Shown piece by piece: positions 18,351 to 25,881 of a stretch of 64,000 bases of DNA. Within the stretch, counting starts at the first letter, position 1; every line of letters begins with the position of its first letter. The DNA comes from Planctomycetota bacterium (lineage in GTDB: Bacteria; Planctomycetota; Phycisphaerae; Phycisphaerales; UBA1924): the NCBI GenBank assembly GCA_963204725.1, contig CAUJHH010000019.1, forward strand, positions 55,486 through 119,485, in the 5' to 3' direction. Under the pieces are notes generated by a model that saw nothing but the letters and a program-made list of their open reading frames with translations, had not been told where the DNA came from and made no database searches. The position numbers and the translations under genes were made by a program.

Positions 18351-18658
18351 GCGGGCGATCGACACTCGCCCGTCTCCTGGGCTGAGGCTTCGGAATCCAT
18401 CTGCGTCCGATAAGCCGAGGCACCGGCCGAGCGCCGATGCCTCTGCAAAGAATCAGCGCGCCCACACCAAGGTGCCCCGTAGCCGACCGCGTTCTCCAGA
18501 GGATGTTCGGTATCAGCCGGGACCACCTCGTCGCCCGGACCCCGTGTCCAGCGGCGCGAGGAGATCTCGGTGTCGGAGGTGCGAGTGTGCCCCAGCGTTT
18601 GTGGACGCGTGTCGCGTCCGCATGGGGCTGCGCTGTGAGAAGCCTGGAGTCATCAGAC
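18351..18658. other. Intergenic stretch with a stable dyad
   Basis: This gap of 308 bases contains no supported gene. At 18417-18443 the arms GAGGCA-CGGC and GCCG-TGCCTC, with one internal mismatch, form a hairpin of about ten pairs. It lies well after pepA and has no T-run. The last 40 bases hold the ribosome site of the next gene (CTGGAGTCATCAG), closely matching the leader of the following PEP-CTERM-like gene. Confidence 0.4.
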
Positions 18659-19186
18659 ATGAAGAAGTCATCAGTCCTTGCCCTTGTTTCCGTCGCCGTG
18701 TTCGCCGGGATCGCTTGCGCCGATTTCTCGGGTGACTACGCCCCGGCCAACTGGTCGCTCGGCTCGTCCAGCAACGGATTCGTCGATGTGCACGACGCGA
18801 CCACGCTGGTGCTCGTCGGCACCGACGACGGCACCAACACATTCGGCTGGACGGACCTTCGCATCACGGTCCCCCAGACGGGACTGATCTCGTTCGATTG
18901 GGCGTATTCCTCAAGCGATGAGCACGGCGTCGATCGGGGCCTGTACTATGCCAACAGCACGGCCTGGGTTCTGCTCAGCGACACCAACGGCCAGTCGGGC
19001 ACCGTCTCGAACATCGCCGTGAGCGCGCTCGACTCCTTCATCTTCACGATCGAGTCCGAAGACAGCCTCTTCGGCCCCGGCGTGCTCGTGGTGACGAATT
19101 TCGGCTTCACCACCGTCCCGACTCCCGGCGCGCTGGCCATGCTCGGTCTGGCTGGCCTTGCGACCGGCCGTCGCCGCGCTCGGTGA
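18659..19186 (+). CDS. Exported protein with PEP-CTERM-like tail
   Basis: A 175-residue protein with an N-terminal signal peptide (MKKSSVLALVSVAVFAGIACA) and a middle region rich in Ser, Thr, Asp and Gly that should form a beta-sandwich. The C-terminus has a short proline motif, a hydrophobic helix and an arginine cluster: PTPGALAMLGLAGLATGRRRAR. This three-part tail is the PEP-CTERM sorting arrangement, in the PxPG variant common in Phycisphaerae, and should be processed by an exosortase. No exosortase gene is in the window. ATG 18659 is preceded by CTGGAG. A perfect 12-bp hairpin follows the gene. The core of the protein matches no family that I recognise. Confidence 0.8.
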   Translation: MKKSSVLALVSVAVFAGIACADFSGDYAPANWSLGSSSNGFVDVHDATTLVLVGTDDGTNTFGWTDLRITVPQTGLISFDWAYSSSDEHGVDRGLYYANSTAWVLLSDTNGQSGTVSNIAVSALDSFIFTIESEDSLFGPGVLVVTNFGFTTVPTPGALAMLGLAGLATGRRRAR

Positions 19187-19225
19187 TCCCGCTCTCCGAA
19201 ATCAATCATCCCCGTCAGCCGATCG

Positions 19226-19254
19226 GGCTGCCCGAACATCACGTTCGGGCAGCC
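19226..19254 (+). terminator. Hairpin terminator after the first PEP-CTERM-like gene
   Basis: A perfect 12-bp stem (GGCTGCCCGAAC and its complement) closes a 5-base loop 40 bases after the stop codon. The downstream tail TTCTGTCATT is only moderately T-rich, so termination may be partial or assisted. Confidence 0.65.
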
Positions 19255-19441
19255 TTCTGTCATTGCGGGGATGGGGCAGGCTCGCAACCGCACTCTCCTG
19301 CGCTCGGAATCGCGGCATCATTCTGGGGAAACCTGAACGTTTTATGGGACGATTGGCCGAGCAAGGTCCGAATAAGCACTTGCCAGAACAGGCTTTCGGA
19401 CCGAACGGACGGAAAAACCTGAACAATCGCTTGTCGAAACA

Positions 19442-19470
19442 TTGAACCATTCCACAAAGCGAGGTATAAC
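19442..19470 (+). promoter_or_regulatory. Sigma-70-type promoter upstream of the second PEP-CTERM-like gene
   Basis: TTGAAC (19442-19447) and TATAAC (19465-19470) are separated by exactly 17 bases, a good match to a housekeeping promoter. Transcription would start near 19477, giving a leader of about 220 bases before the ATG at 19697. Confidence 0.55.
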
Positions 19471-19500
19471 GATCCTTGGTGGTCTGTACCACTCGCTTTG
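19455..19500. promoter_or_regulatory. Inverted repeat straddling the -10 box
   Basis: CAAAGCGAG (19455-19463) lies in the promoter spacer, and its exact complement CTCGCTTTG (19492-19500) lies just past the likely start site. Within the interval, GTGGT and ACCAC form a second small hairpin with a 4-base loop. This placement suits a repressor operator or an RNA switch at the 5' end of the transcript. Confidence 0.45.
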
Positions 19501-19696
19501 GTGTAGGAGAGAGAGACAGGTCTTGTGAGAGAGACAAGTCTCGCGTTGGGTTGGAGAGCCCGCGCAACTCGCCTCCATCGAGCGTTCCGTGTGCCGTCGT
19601 GCTCGTGCCCTGTGAGCCGTGCGGTGTTATTTTCGCGGGGCATCAGTTCGGTCTGAATTTCCCAAAACGCTCGGGATCAGATCTGGAGGCATCATC

Positions 19697-20233
19697 ATGA
19701 AGAAGGCTCTTGCAGTTCTCGCCGTTTCCGGTCTCGCCGTCGCGGCTTCCGCTGACGTCCTCGTCATCAACGTGACCGGTTGGACCGCCGACGGCGGCTA
19801 CCAGTCCGGCCTCAACAGCGTCGCCGACTACAACCTCGGCGTCGGCACGACGATCGACAGCGCCTCGTTCGACATCTCCTGGACCTCGCCCTCGCCCTCT
19901 TGGCGCTCCGAGCTCGTCCTCTCCCTGAACGACGACCTCTTCGGCGATTTCTGGGACACCTTCCCCGGCACGCAGGACGGCTCGCTCGACTCCTCCGGCT
20001 CGACCTCCGCTGCCAACACCTGGGCTGGCTCCGACGGTGGCTTCATCGGTGGCCCCTTCACGCTGACCAGCGGCATCCTCCACGTCGAGATCTACGACTC
20101 CTTCAACGACAGCGGCGTCGACCAGGTCATTGACGGCGGTATCTTCACGATCAACTACACCCCGGTCCCGGCCCCCGGCGCCATGGCCCTCCTCGGCCTC
20201 GCCGGCTTCGCCGCCCGTCGTCGTCGCGCCTGA
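19697..20233 (+). CDS. Exported protein with PEP-CTERM-like tail
   Basis: A 178-residue protein. The signal peptide is MKKALAVLAVSGLAVAASA, followed by a Ser/Thr/Asp/Gly-rich domain (about 20-150) that probably forms a beta-sandwich. The C-terminal sorting tail is VPAPGAMALLGLAGFAARRRRA. The start ATG 19697 follows TGGAGG. The leader and ribosome site resemble those of the gene 510 bases upstream, but the two mature domains differ, so they are not recent copies. The gene is monocistronic, with its own promoter and a strong terminator. Related planctomycete proteins are thought to be exported and anchored or released by exosortase; the function of the domain is unknown. Confidence 0.82.
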   Translation: MKKALAVLAVSGLAVAASADVLVINVTGWTADGGYQSGLNSVADYNLGVGTTIDSASFDISWTSPSPSWRSELVLSLNDDLFGDFWDTFPGTQDGSLDSSGSTSAANTWAGSDGGFIGGPFTLTSGILHVEIYDSFNDSGVDQVIDGGIFTINYTPVPAPGAMALLGLAGFAARRRRA

Positions 20234-20285
20234 TCGCATGACACGACTGGACCGGTTCGGTCCATAGTCCTTCGCGGACGCAACC

Positions 20286-20324
20286 ACAACCGCTCGGCTC
20301 CAACGCCGGGCGGTTGTTTCTTTT
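20286..20324 (+). terminator. Rho-independent terminator after the second PEP-CTERM-like gene
   Basis: ACAACCGCTCGG pairs with CCGGGCGGTTGT over 12 positions, one of them G-U, around an 8-base loop. TTTCTTTT follows at once. This is the best plus-strand intrinsic terminator in this half of the window. Confidence 0.85.
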
Positions 20325-20361
20325 GACATTGCTCTCGTCCCGGTTCGCGCGATCCCAAGGG

Positions 20362-22242
20362 TCAGCCGCCGCTCGACGCCAGCACGCTCGCGAGCAACCT
20401 CGCCGCGTCGTGTCCGATCGCGTTCGACGCCTCGAGCACCGACGCCCCAAGCACCCGCGCACGATGCGAGCCCGGTGCGATGGCGTACGGCTGATCCGGC
20501 CAAGCTCCTCTGATCCACGGCTCCGGAAGAACAACGCTCTCCCATCGCTTCGCGCCAAGCGCCGCCGCGATCACCCACGGCAGCCCCTTCGAACCCGCGG
20601 CAGGCCCGAGCGCCGCAAGCCCGTCATCGACGGCCGCACGCACGCTCGCGAGCGCCTCGACGCGGACGTACGCCAGCGCACCAAGGCCCGAGAGCTCCAT
20701 CGCTGCGAGCGCCGCGCGATCCAGCCCCAGCGGGATCCACGACTCCTGCGCAGTCGCGCCCGCCACGTGCGAGGTCACAACCGCGACCGACGGGTGCGAC
20801 CGCAGAATCCGTTCGGCCCCGGCGCCGACGCCTGGGTCGACCGTCGCGCCGCTGCGCCGCAGCAGAACCATGTACCCCTCGCCGGATCCGATGATCGCTT
20901 CCAACTCGCGCCATGCCGCCGGCGCGTCGACCACAACCTCCGGTGGGCCCCGGTCCTGGACCTCAACTTGCGCCATCGCACGGCCCGCGCGAAAGCACCT
21001 CCCGTGCTCAATCGCCGCAACGGTCTCGCGCACGATGCGCTCGGGCTCGCACATCGAACGGATCTGCGTGGGGGCGTTGGCCCCCATCTTCGTGCGCAGG
21101 GCGCGGTCTGCCAGCACCAGCATCATCGCGTCGGCAAGGGCCTCCGCGTCCCCGGAGGCAAAGAGCAACCCGGAGTGGCCGTGCTGGATGATCTCCGCCA
21201 TGCCGCCCGCGTCGGAAGCCACCACCGGCGCGCCGAGTGCCATCGACTCAAGCAGCACATTCGGGAAGTTCTCCCACCGCGAGGGGAAGCAGCAGAGCCC
21301 GCCCGACGCGATCGATGCCCGGATCATCGGGATCAGCTCCTCGCGTGGGCGTCGCTCCTCAAACACGACCCGGTCACGCGCCGACGCGTCGAGGCGCAGG
21401 ATCAGGTGCTCACGGATCGATGAGCCACCGGGGCCCGTCCGCGTGTCCCCCCCCACCATCCGCAGCCCGCACTCGATCCCTCGTTCCGCAAGAATGTTGA
21501 ACGCATCGATCAGGAAGTCGACGCCCTTGCGCCGCTCGAGGCGACCGAAGTACAGAATCTCCGGCACGCGATGCCCCGCTCGCCCGGCCTCGGGGTCCGT
21601 CCAGGGCACACCCCGGTCCGCAAACTCCGCGACGTCAAACGGATACGGCACCACGCACGCGTGCCCGCGGATCGCCTGCCCGCTCGCGCGCAACTCCTCG
21701 CGGCACCATTCCAGCAGCGACGCCGTCGGCGAGATCACCACATCCGCCAGCGCGACCGACTCCATCTCAAGCCGGTCCGTCAAGAGACGGTTGAGACCCA
21801 GCACGGGATCGGCGTTCAACGCGCGGCACAACCGATCCGGTGAATGCAGACGCACGCCGAGCGTCGCGCCCGGAAGCTCGCCAAGCATCCACGCGCCGCG
21901 GATCGCGAACGCCCCCTCCGCGAAGTACTCGGGGAACTCGATGTAGTCGAACCGATGGGCCGCGTGCAACCGATGCAACGCCCGTCGCACCTGCTGCGAC
22001 CGCTTGGCAACCTCCGACCTCCAGAGCGTGCGATCGTCCAGTTCTTTCAGGGGATCCACGTCGTGGAATCGCACGCCCGGAAAGAGCCGGCCCCCCCTCG
22101 CTCCCGCCTCCGGCTCGTTCACGCCGAGCACGTGGATCTCGTGCCCCGACGCGGACCACGCACGGACCATGGACGCGACATACGTCCCGATCCCGGCGCC
22201 CCAGAACGGGGCCATCTCGCGGCTGACGAGGCAGATGCGCAT
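20362..22242 (-). CDS. GT4-family glycosyltransferase with C-terminal extension
   Basis: The 626-residue product starts at ATG 22242 (MRICLVSREMAPFWGAGIGTYV). It has the GT-B fold of GT4 enzymes, with an N-terminal glycine-rich acceptor domain. The retaining-transferase block is CCFPSRWENFPNVLLESMALGAPVVASDAGG (shown here in part: E-x7-E within WENFPNVLLESMALG). It should transfer a sugar from a nucleotide donor. After the GT core (about 1-410), a further 200 residues (VVVDAPAAWRELEAIIGSG...) resemble a second, degenerate glycosyltransferase-like or docking domain; I cannot name it. The frame stays open far upstream across nuoD, but the internal ATG gives the expected GT4 N-terminus. It is divergent from nuoD. 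Confidence 0.85.
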   Translation of the reverse strand: MRICLVSREMAPFWGAGIGTYVASMVRAWSASGHEIHVLGVNEPEAGARGGRLFPGVRFHDVDPLKELDDRTLWRSEVAKRSQQVRRALHRLHAAHRFDYIEFPEYFAEGAFAIRGAWMLGELPGATLGVRLHSPDRLCRALNADPVLGLNRLLTDRLEMESVALADVVISPTASLLEWCREELRASGQAIRGHACVVPYPFDVAEFADRGVPWTDPEAGRAGHRVPEILYFGRLERRKGVDFLIDAFNILAERGIECGLRMVGGDTRTGPGGSSIREHLILRLDASARDRVVFEERRPREELIPMIRASIASGGLCCFPSRWENFPNVLLESMALGAPVVASDAGGMAEIIQHGHSGLLFASGDAEALADAMMLVLADRALRTKMGANAPTQIRSMCEPERIVRETVAAIEHGRCFRAGRAMAQVEVQDRGPPEVVVDAPAAWRELEAIIGSGEGYMVLLRRSGATVDPGVGAGAERILRSHPSVAVVTSHVAGATAQESWIPLGLDRAALAAMELSGLGALAYVRVEALASVRAAVDDGLAALGPAAGSKGLPWVIAAALGAKRWESVVLPEPWIRGAWPDQPYAIAPGSHRARVLGASVLEASNAIGHDAARLLASVLASSGG

Positions 22243-22337
22243 CGACAGAGGGTACTGGCCCCGGAGAAGTTCCGCCGCGCGTCCCGCGCCGCCATTCCGT
22301 TCGAGCCGCACGCTTCGGCTCGGAGAGGTCCGGTTCC

Positions 22338-22343
22338 TATACT
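22338..22343 (+). promoter_or_regulatory. Possible -10 box for nuoD
   Basis: TATACT is a 5/6 match to the -10 consensus and lies about 65 bases before the TTG start of nuoD. The -35 region (TTCGGC at 18-base spacing) is poor, so this is only a candidate promoter in the divergent region between the glycosyltransferase and nuoD. Confidence 0.3.
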
Positions 22344-22407
22344 TCGGGCCTTCCCCGGCCCCGCCCACACCGGCGTGACCGGCAGCCCCGGATTCTGGAG
22401 TCTTCGC

Positions 22408-23697
22408 TTGGCTTACACGCTCCGTCCCGACGAGTCCTACGGCGTCGATGTCGAGTCCACCGGCTACCTCGCCGACCACGTGGACACCGGCGATCGCTGG
22501 GTGCTGAACTTCGGCCCCCAGCACCCCGCGACGCACACGACGCTCCGCCTCGTCCTGGAACTGGACGGCGAACGCGTCGCCCGCTGCACGCCCCACATCG
22601 GCTACCTGCACTCCGGCTTCGAGAAGCTCGGCGAGGCGCTCGACTACAACCAGTACGTCACCATCGTCAGCCGCATGAACTACCTCTCGCCGGTCTCCAA
22701 CGACATCTGCTGGCACCACTGCGTCGAGACGCTCTTCGGGATCGAGATCACGCCCCGCTGCAAGGTGCTGCGCACGATCATGGCCGAGATGGGCCGGATC
22801 CAGGACCACCTGCTCTGCATCGGAGCCGCGGCCCTGGACATGGGCGCGTTCACCGGCTTCCTTTATGGCTTCAACCCGCGAGAGACGATCTACGACATCT
22901 GCGATTACATCTCCGGCCAGCGATTCCATCCGGACTGGACGCGCGTCGGCGGGCTGATGAAGGACCTCCCCGATGAGGAGACCTTCAAGCGAATGGTCAA
23001 GAACTTCCTCCGCAACGATCTCTCCGTCGCGATCAAGGACATCGAGAACCTCCTCAACCGCAACCGCATCTTCCTCGATCGCACCGTCGGCATCGGCAAG
23101 ATGACCGCCGAGGACGCCAACGCCTGGTCCATCACCGGGCCGCTCGCGCGATCCACCGGCATCAAGCGCGACCTCCGCAAGGACGCGCCCTACCTCTGCT
23201 ACGCCGACAACTGGGACGGACAGGGTGCCGAGGCCGTGAAGTTCAAGGTCCCGATCAGCACCGACGGCGACGTCTTCGCGCGATACCAGGTCCGCTGCGA
23301 AGAGGTCCGCCAGTCGATGGGGATCATCGAGCAGCTCATCGACAACATCCCGCAGGGACCGATCGACACCTTCGCCGATTCCAAGATGGTCAAACCGAAG
23401 AAGAGCGAGGTCTACGGCTCCATCGAGGGCCTGATCCAGCACTTCGAGCTCATCATGACCAACCGCGGCTGGAAGCCCCCGGTCGCTGAGTGCTACGGAG
23501 CGAACGAGACCGCCAACGGCGAGCTCGGCTACTTCATTGTCTCCGACGGTGGCCCGCGCCCGTGGCGCGTAAAGACTCGCGCCGCGTCGTTCAACAACTA
23601 CGCGATCATGGCCAAGCTCACCGAGGGGCACCAGCTCGCCGACGTTCCCGCGATCCTCGGATCGCTGAACATCGTCGCCGCCGAGCTGGACCGCTGA
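22408..23697 (+). CDS. nuoD: NADH-quinone oxidoreductase subunit D
   Basis: NuoD is the 49-kDa subunit of the complex I connecting module and lines the quinone site. The product has 429 residues from a TTG start at 22408, with TGGAG seven bases upstream; the upstream open frame is antisense to the glycosyltransferase and is not protein-like. Hallmarks are FGPQHPATHTTLRLVLELDG (the quinone-site His in HPATH), HIGYLHSGFEKLGE, RTIMAEMGRIQDHLLCIGA, RCEEVRQSMGIIEQLID, and the C-terminal DVPAILGSLNIVAAELDR. No other peripheral-arm gene (nuoB, C, E, F, G, I) adjoins it, and the membrane-arm operon is 12 kb away. Confidence 0.96.
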   Translation: MAYTLRPDESYGVDVESTGYLADHVDTGDRWVLNFGPQHPATHTTLRLVLELDGERVARCTPHIGYLHSGFEKLGEALDYNQYVTIVSRMNYLSPVSNDICWHHCVETLFGIEITPRCKVLRTIMAEMGRIQDHLLCIGAAALDMGAFTGFLYGFNPRETIYDICDYISGQRFHPDWTRVGGLMKDLPDEETFKRMVKNFLRNDLSVAIKDIENLLNRNRIFLDRTVGIGKMTAEDANAWSITGPLARSTGIKRDLRKDAPYLCYADNWDGQGAEAVKFKVPISTDGDVFARYQVRCEEVRQSMGIIEQLIDNIPQGPIDTFADSKMVKPKKSEVYGSIEGLIQHFELIMTNRGWKPPVAECYGANETANGELGYFIVSDGGPRPWRVKTRAASFNNYAIMAKLTEGHQLADVPAILGSLNIVAAELDR

Positions 23698-23701
23698 TCG
23701 C

Positions 23702-25084
23702 TCACTCCTCGCGTCGGATCGCGCTCGGACCCAGGGTCAGAGCGTTCTTCCCCGTCCGCTTGCTCTCCAGCGCCCTCGCATCCGCCCGCTCGAGCAGTTG
23801 CTCCGGCGTCGAGCCGTCCCACGGGAACGTCGCCAGCCCACCGGAGACCGAGAGCGAGCCGGGCGCCTGCGATCCCAGCTTGGGGAATCGATGGCGGCCG
23901 ACCTGCTGCTGGAACCTGTGCGCGATCTTGCACACCGAGTCGGGGTGGCGACTGTTCGCCTCGCGCGGACCCTCGGGCTCGTGGAAGATCACGCCGAACT
24001 CGTCTCCTCCGATGCGGCAGACACGATCGGTCGGCCGGACCACGCTCAGCATCAGACGAACCGTCTCTGACAGGATCTCGTCGCCCGCGCCGTGACCGTG
24101 CGTGTCGTTGTACTTCTTGAAGTCGTCGATGTCGAAGACCATCAGCGTCAGCGTCCGCCTCGACGCGCGGCAGTCGTCGATCGCCGAAGCGAGGAATCGA
24201 TCAAAGTAGCGACGGTTCCACGCGCCGGTTGTCACATCGGTGAACGCGGCGTGACGGAGATCGGCGTGCTGGTCGCGCAGGCGCAGCCACCCCGCCAGCC
24301 ACGACGCGTGTGGAAGGAGCACGTCCGAGTCGACACCGGGAGCGACCAGAAAGCCGAGCAGCGCGTTTCCATAGGCGACCGGTGCCGCGCCCCCCGGCGC
24401 GCTCGTGCGTCCGTTGATCGCGGTCGGAACGGGAACAAACGACACCGCGCTCGTCCTGAGGCGATCGCGCAACAGACCGAGCGCGACATCGAGCACATCA
24501 TGCCCCCGCAGCACCGTCTCAACCATGCGCGCATCGTGCAATGACTCGGGTGGCACGCCGCCCGCTCTCACACCATTTGAGGCTCGTTCGCGAGCTCCGG
24601 TGCCCACCGACGGGCCGCCGCGATTCAAGACCGATGCGATGAACGATGCAACGCCGGCGCCCGGAAGCTCCCGCGAGCCGGACGCCGCTGTATCGAGCGC
24701 GGGCGCACTCGGCTCCGTCGGCGCAACGCGCTCCATGAGCGCCCGCATCAGGTCCGAATCGCTCGCCACGATTCCGTCGAACACGCCCTCGGCCCTTGAC
24801 GCTCCCGCCGCCCCCAGCACGACCACGTCGGGCGCGAGATCGCGCGCCGCGCGGACAAAGTCGCGCGTGCCGCACTCATCCGGCGCCGCCTCCGCACCCA
24901 CGACAATCGCCGTTCGCGACGGCGAAGCGTCGTCGATCGGTGCCGCAAGCTCGCCGATCGCGTCGAGCGTGCTCCGAACGCGCAGCAGCTCAATCTCCGG
25001 GCGGGCGCGCAGCGTCTGATCCAGGCCGGTCCGTCCGACCAGGATCACCCTCGCTCCGCCTCGCTCGCTGCCAGCATCCTTCAT
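23702..25084 (-). CDS. GGDEF diguanylate cyclase
   Basis: This 460-residue protein makes c-di-GMP from two GTP. The C-terminal GGDEF domain (about 285-450) has an intact GGDEF at residues 359-363 and an RPTD inhibitory I-site exactly five residues upstream (350-353). It should therefore be active and subject to product inhibition. MVFDIDDFKKYNDTHGHGAGDEIL supplies the metal-binding Asp and the guanine contacts. The N-terminal part (about 1-115) has an alternating beta/alpha pattern (VILVGRTGLDQ, RTAIVVGAEAA, DVVVLGAAGA) like a receiver domain without the phospho-acceptor site. It follows an unknown gene by nine bases on the same strand and is very likely in its operon. Confidence 0.92.
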   Translation of the reverse strand: MKDAGSERGGARVILVGRTGLDQTLRARPEIELLRVRSTLDAIGELAAPIDDASPSRTAIVVGAEAAPDECGTRDFVRAARDLAPDVVVLGAAGASRAEGVFDGIVASDSDLMRALMERVAPTEPSAPALDTAASGSRELPGAGVASFIASVLNRGGPSVGTGARERASNGVRAGGVPPESLHDARMVETVLRGHDVLDVALGLLRDRLRTSAVSFVPVPTAINGRTSAPGGAAPVAYGNALLGFLVAPGVDSDVLLPHASWLAGWLRLRDQHADLRHAAFTDVTTGAWNRRYFDRFLASAIDDCRASRRTLTLMVFDIDDFKKYNDTHGHGAGDEILSETVRLMLSVVRPTDRVCRIGGDEFGVIFHEPEGPREANSRHPDSVCKIAHRFQQQVGRHRFPKLGSQAPGSLSVSGGLATFPWDGSTPEQLLERADARALESKRTGKNALTLGPSAIRREE

Positions 25085-25093
25085 TCGTCTCGC

Positions 25094-25744
25094 CTATCTC
25101 CCGCGTCCCGTGTCGCGACCCGTCCCATGTCCGTCCGTCGGCTCATCGCCGAGCAGCATCGCCAATTCCTCGTCGGTCAACTGCGACCCGTGCGGCATCT
25201 CGCCGTCGTCACGCACGCCGCCCGCCGATTCGTTGCCCGGTGCCACCGGCGCCGCGGGCCCGTCAGCCAGACGCAGCGGCATCGGCCGACGCTCGACGCG
25301 GGGCGTCGCCACGGCACGCGCCTCGCCGTTCGTCGCCGCTGCTCGCGACTGCCCGGAATGTGGCGTGGAAATCGGCGCAGGCATATCACCTTCAACGAGC
25401 GCACGCAGCGTCGGGTTCGCTCCAGCCGAATAGACCCAGAGCGCGATCTCCGGTACATATCGCTCCGCCGCACCAAGCAACTCGCGAACACCGTCGAGAT
25501 GCGAGGGCTCGACCAAGATCAACACCCGAACGGGGCGGTGCTCTGCAGCGGCCGTCGCCCCCCAACCGACGATCAAGGCCATCGCTCCGTGCGCATTGTC
25601 TGACGCACGATGCTGGATCCCCTTCCGGCCAAGCTCGGCCTTCAACTCGCGCGGCGGCGCCTTGCCTCTGGGCGTCCAGAGGACACATCGAACCTTCCGA
25701 ACCCCACCGGGGATCTCGGAGCGGGCACCGAAGCCGCGACTCAT
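25094..25744 (-). CDS. Unknown protein paired with the diguanylate cyclase
   Basis: The product is 216 residues from ATG 25744 and I do not recognise a family. The first 110 residues alternate hydrophobic strands and helices (KVRCVLWTPRG, VRVLILVEPSHLDGV, EIALWVYSAG), like a Rossmann-type or degenerate receiver fold. A Pro/Ala/Arg-rich linker follows, and the end contains a compact acidic peptide, LTDEELAMLLGDE (about 191-203), that could be a docking helix. It precedes the GGDEF gene by nine bases, and that protein has a similar receiver-like N-terminal region. The pair may act together as sensor and output, but this is inference from layout and fold pattern. Confidence 0.65.
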   Translation of the reverse strand: MSRGFGARSEIPGGVRKVRCVLWTPRGKAPPRELKAELGRKGIQHRASDNAHGAMALIVGWGATAAAEHRPVRVLILVEPSHLDGVRELLGAAERYVPEIALWVYSAGANPTLRALVEGDMPAPISTPHSGQSRAAATNGEARAVATPRVERRPMPLRLADGPAAPVAPGNESAGGVRDDGEMPHGSQLTDEELAMLLGDEPTDGHGTGRDTGRGR

Positions 25745-25881
25745 GCCTGAATCTTACAGCATGCGTCCCAAGACGCGACCAAACCAGCGAGAATGGGGCT
25801 CAGATCGACCCGGACGTGGACCGATCGATCGGATATCCAACCCCAGATCCACGTCCGATACGCCCGGGCGCAAACGGCCCT

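Noticed and set aside
22243..23631. Upstream extension of the GT4 gene across nuoD
   Set aside because: The frame is open only because of base composition and lies antisense to nuoD. The GT-B N-terminus starts exactly at ATG 22242.
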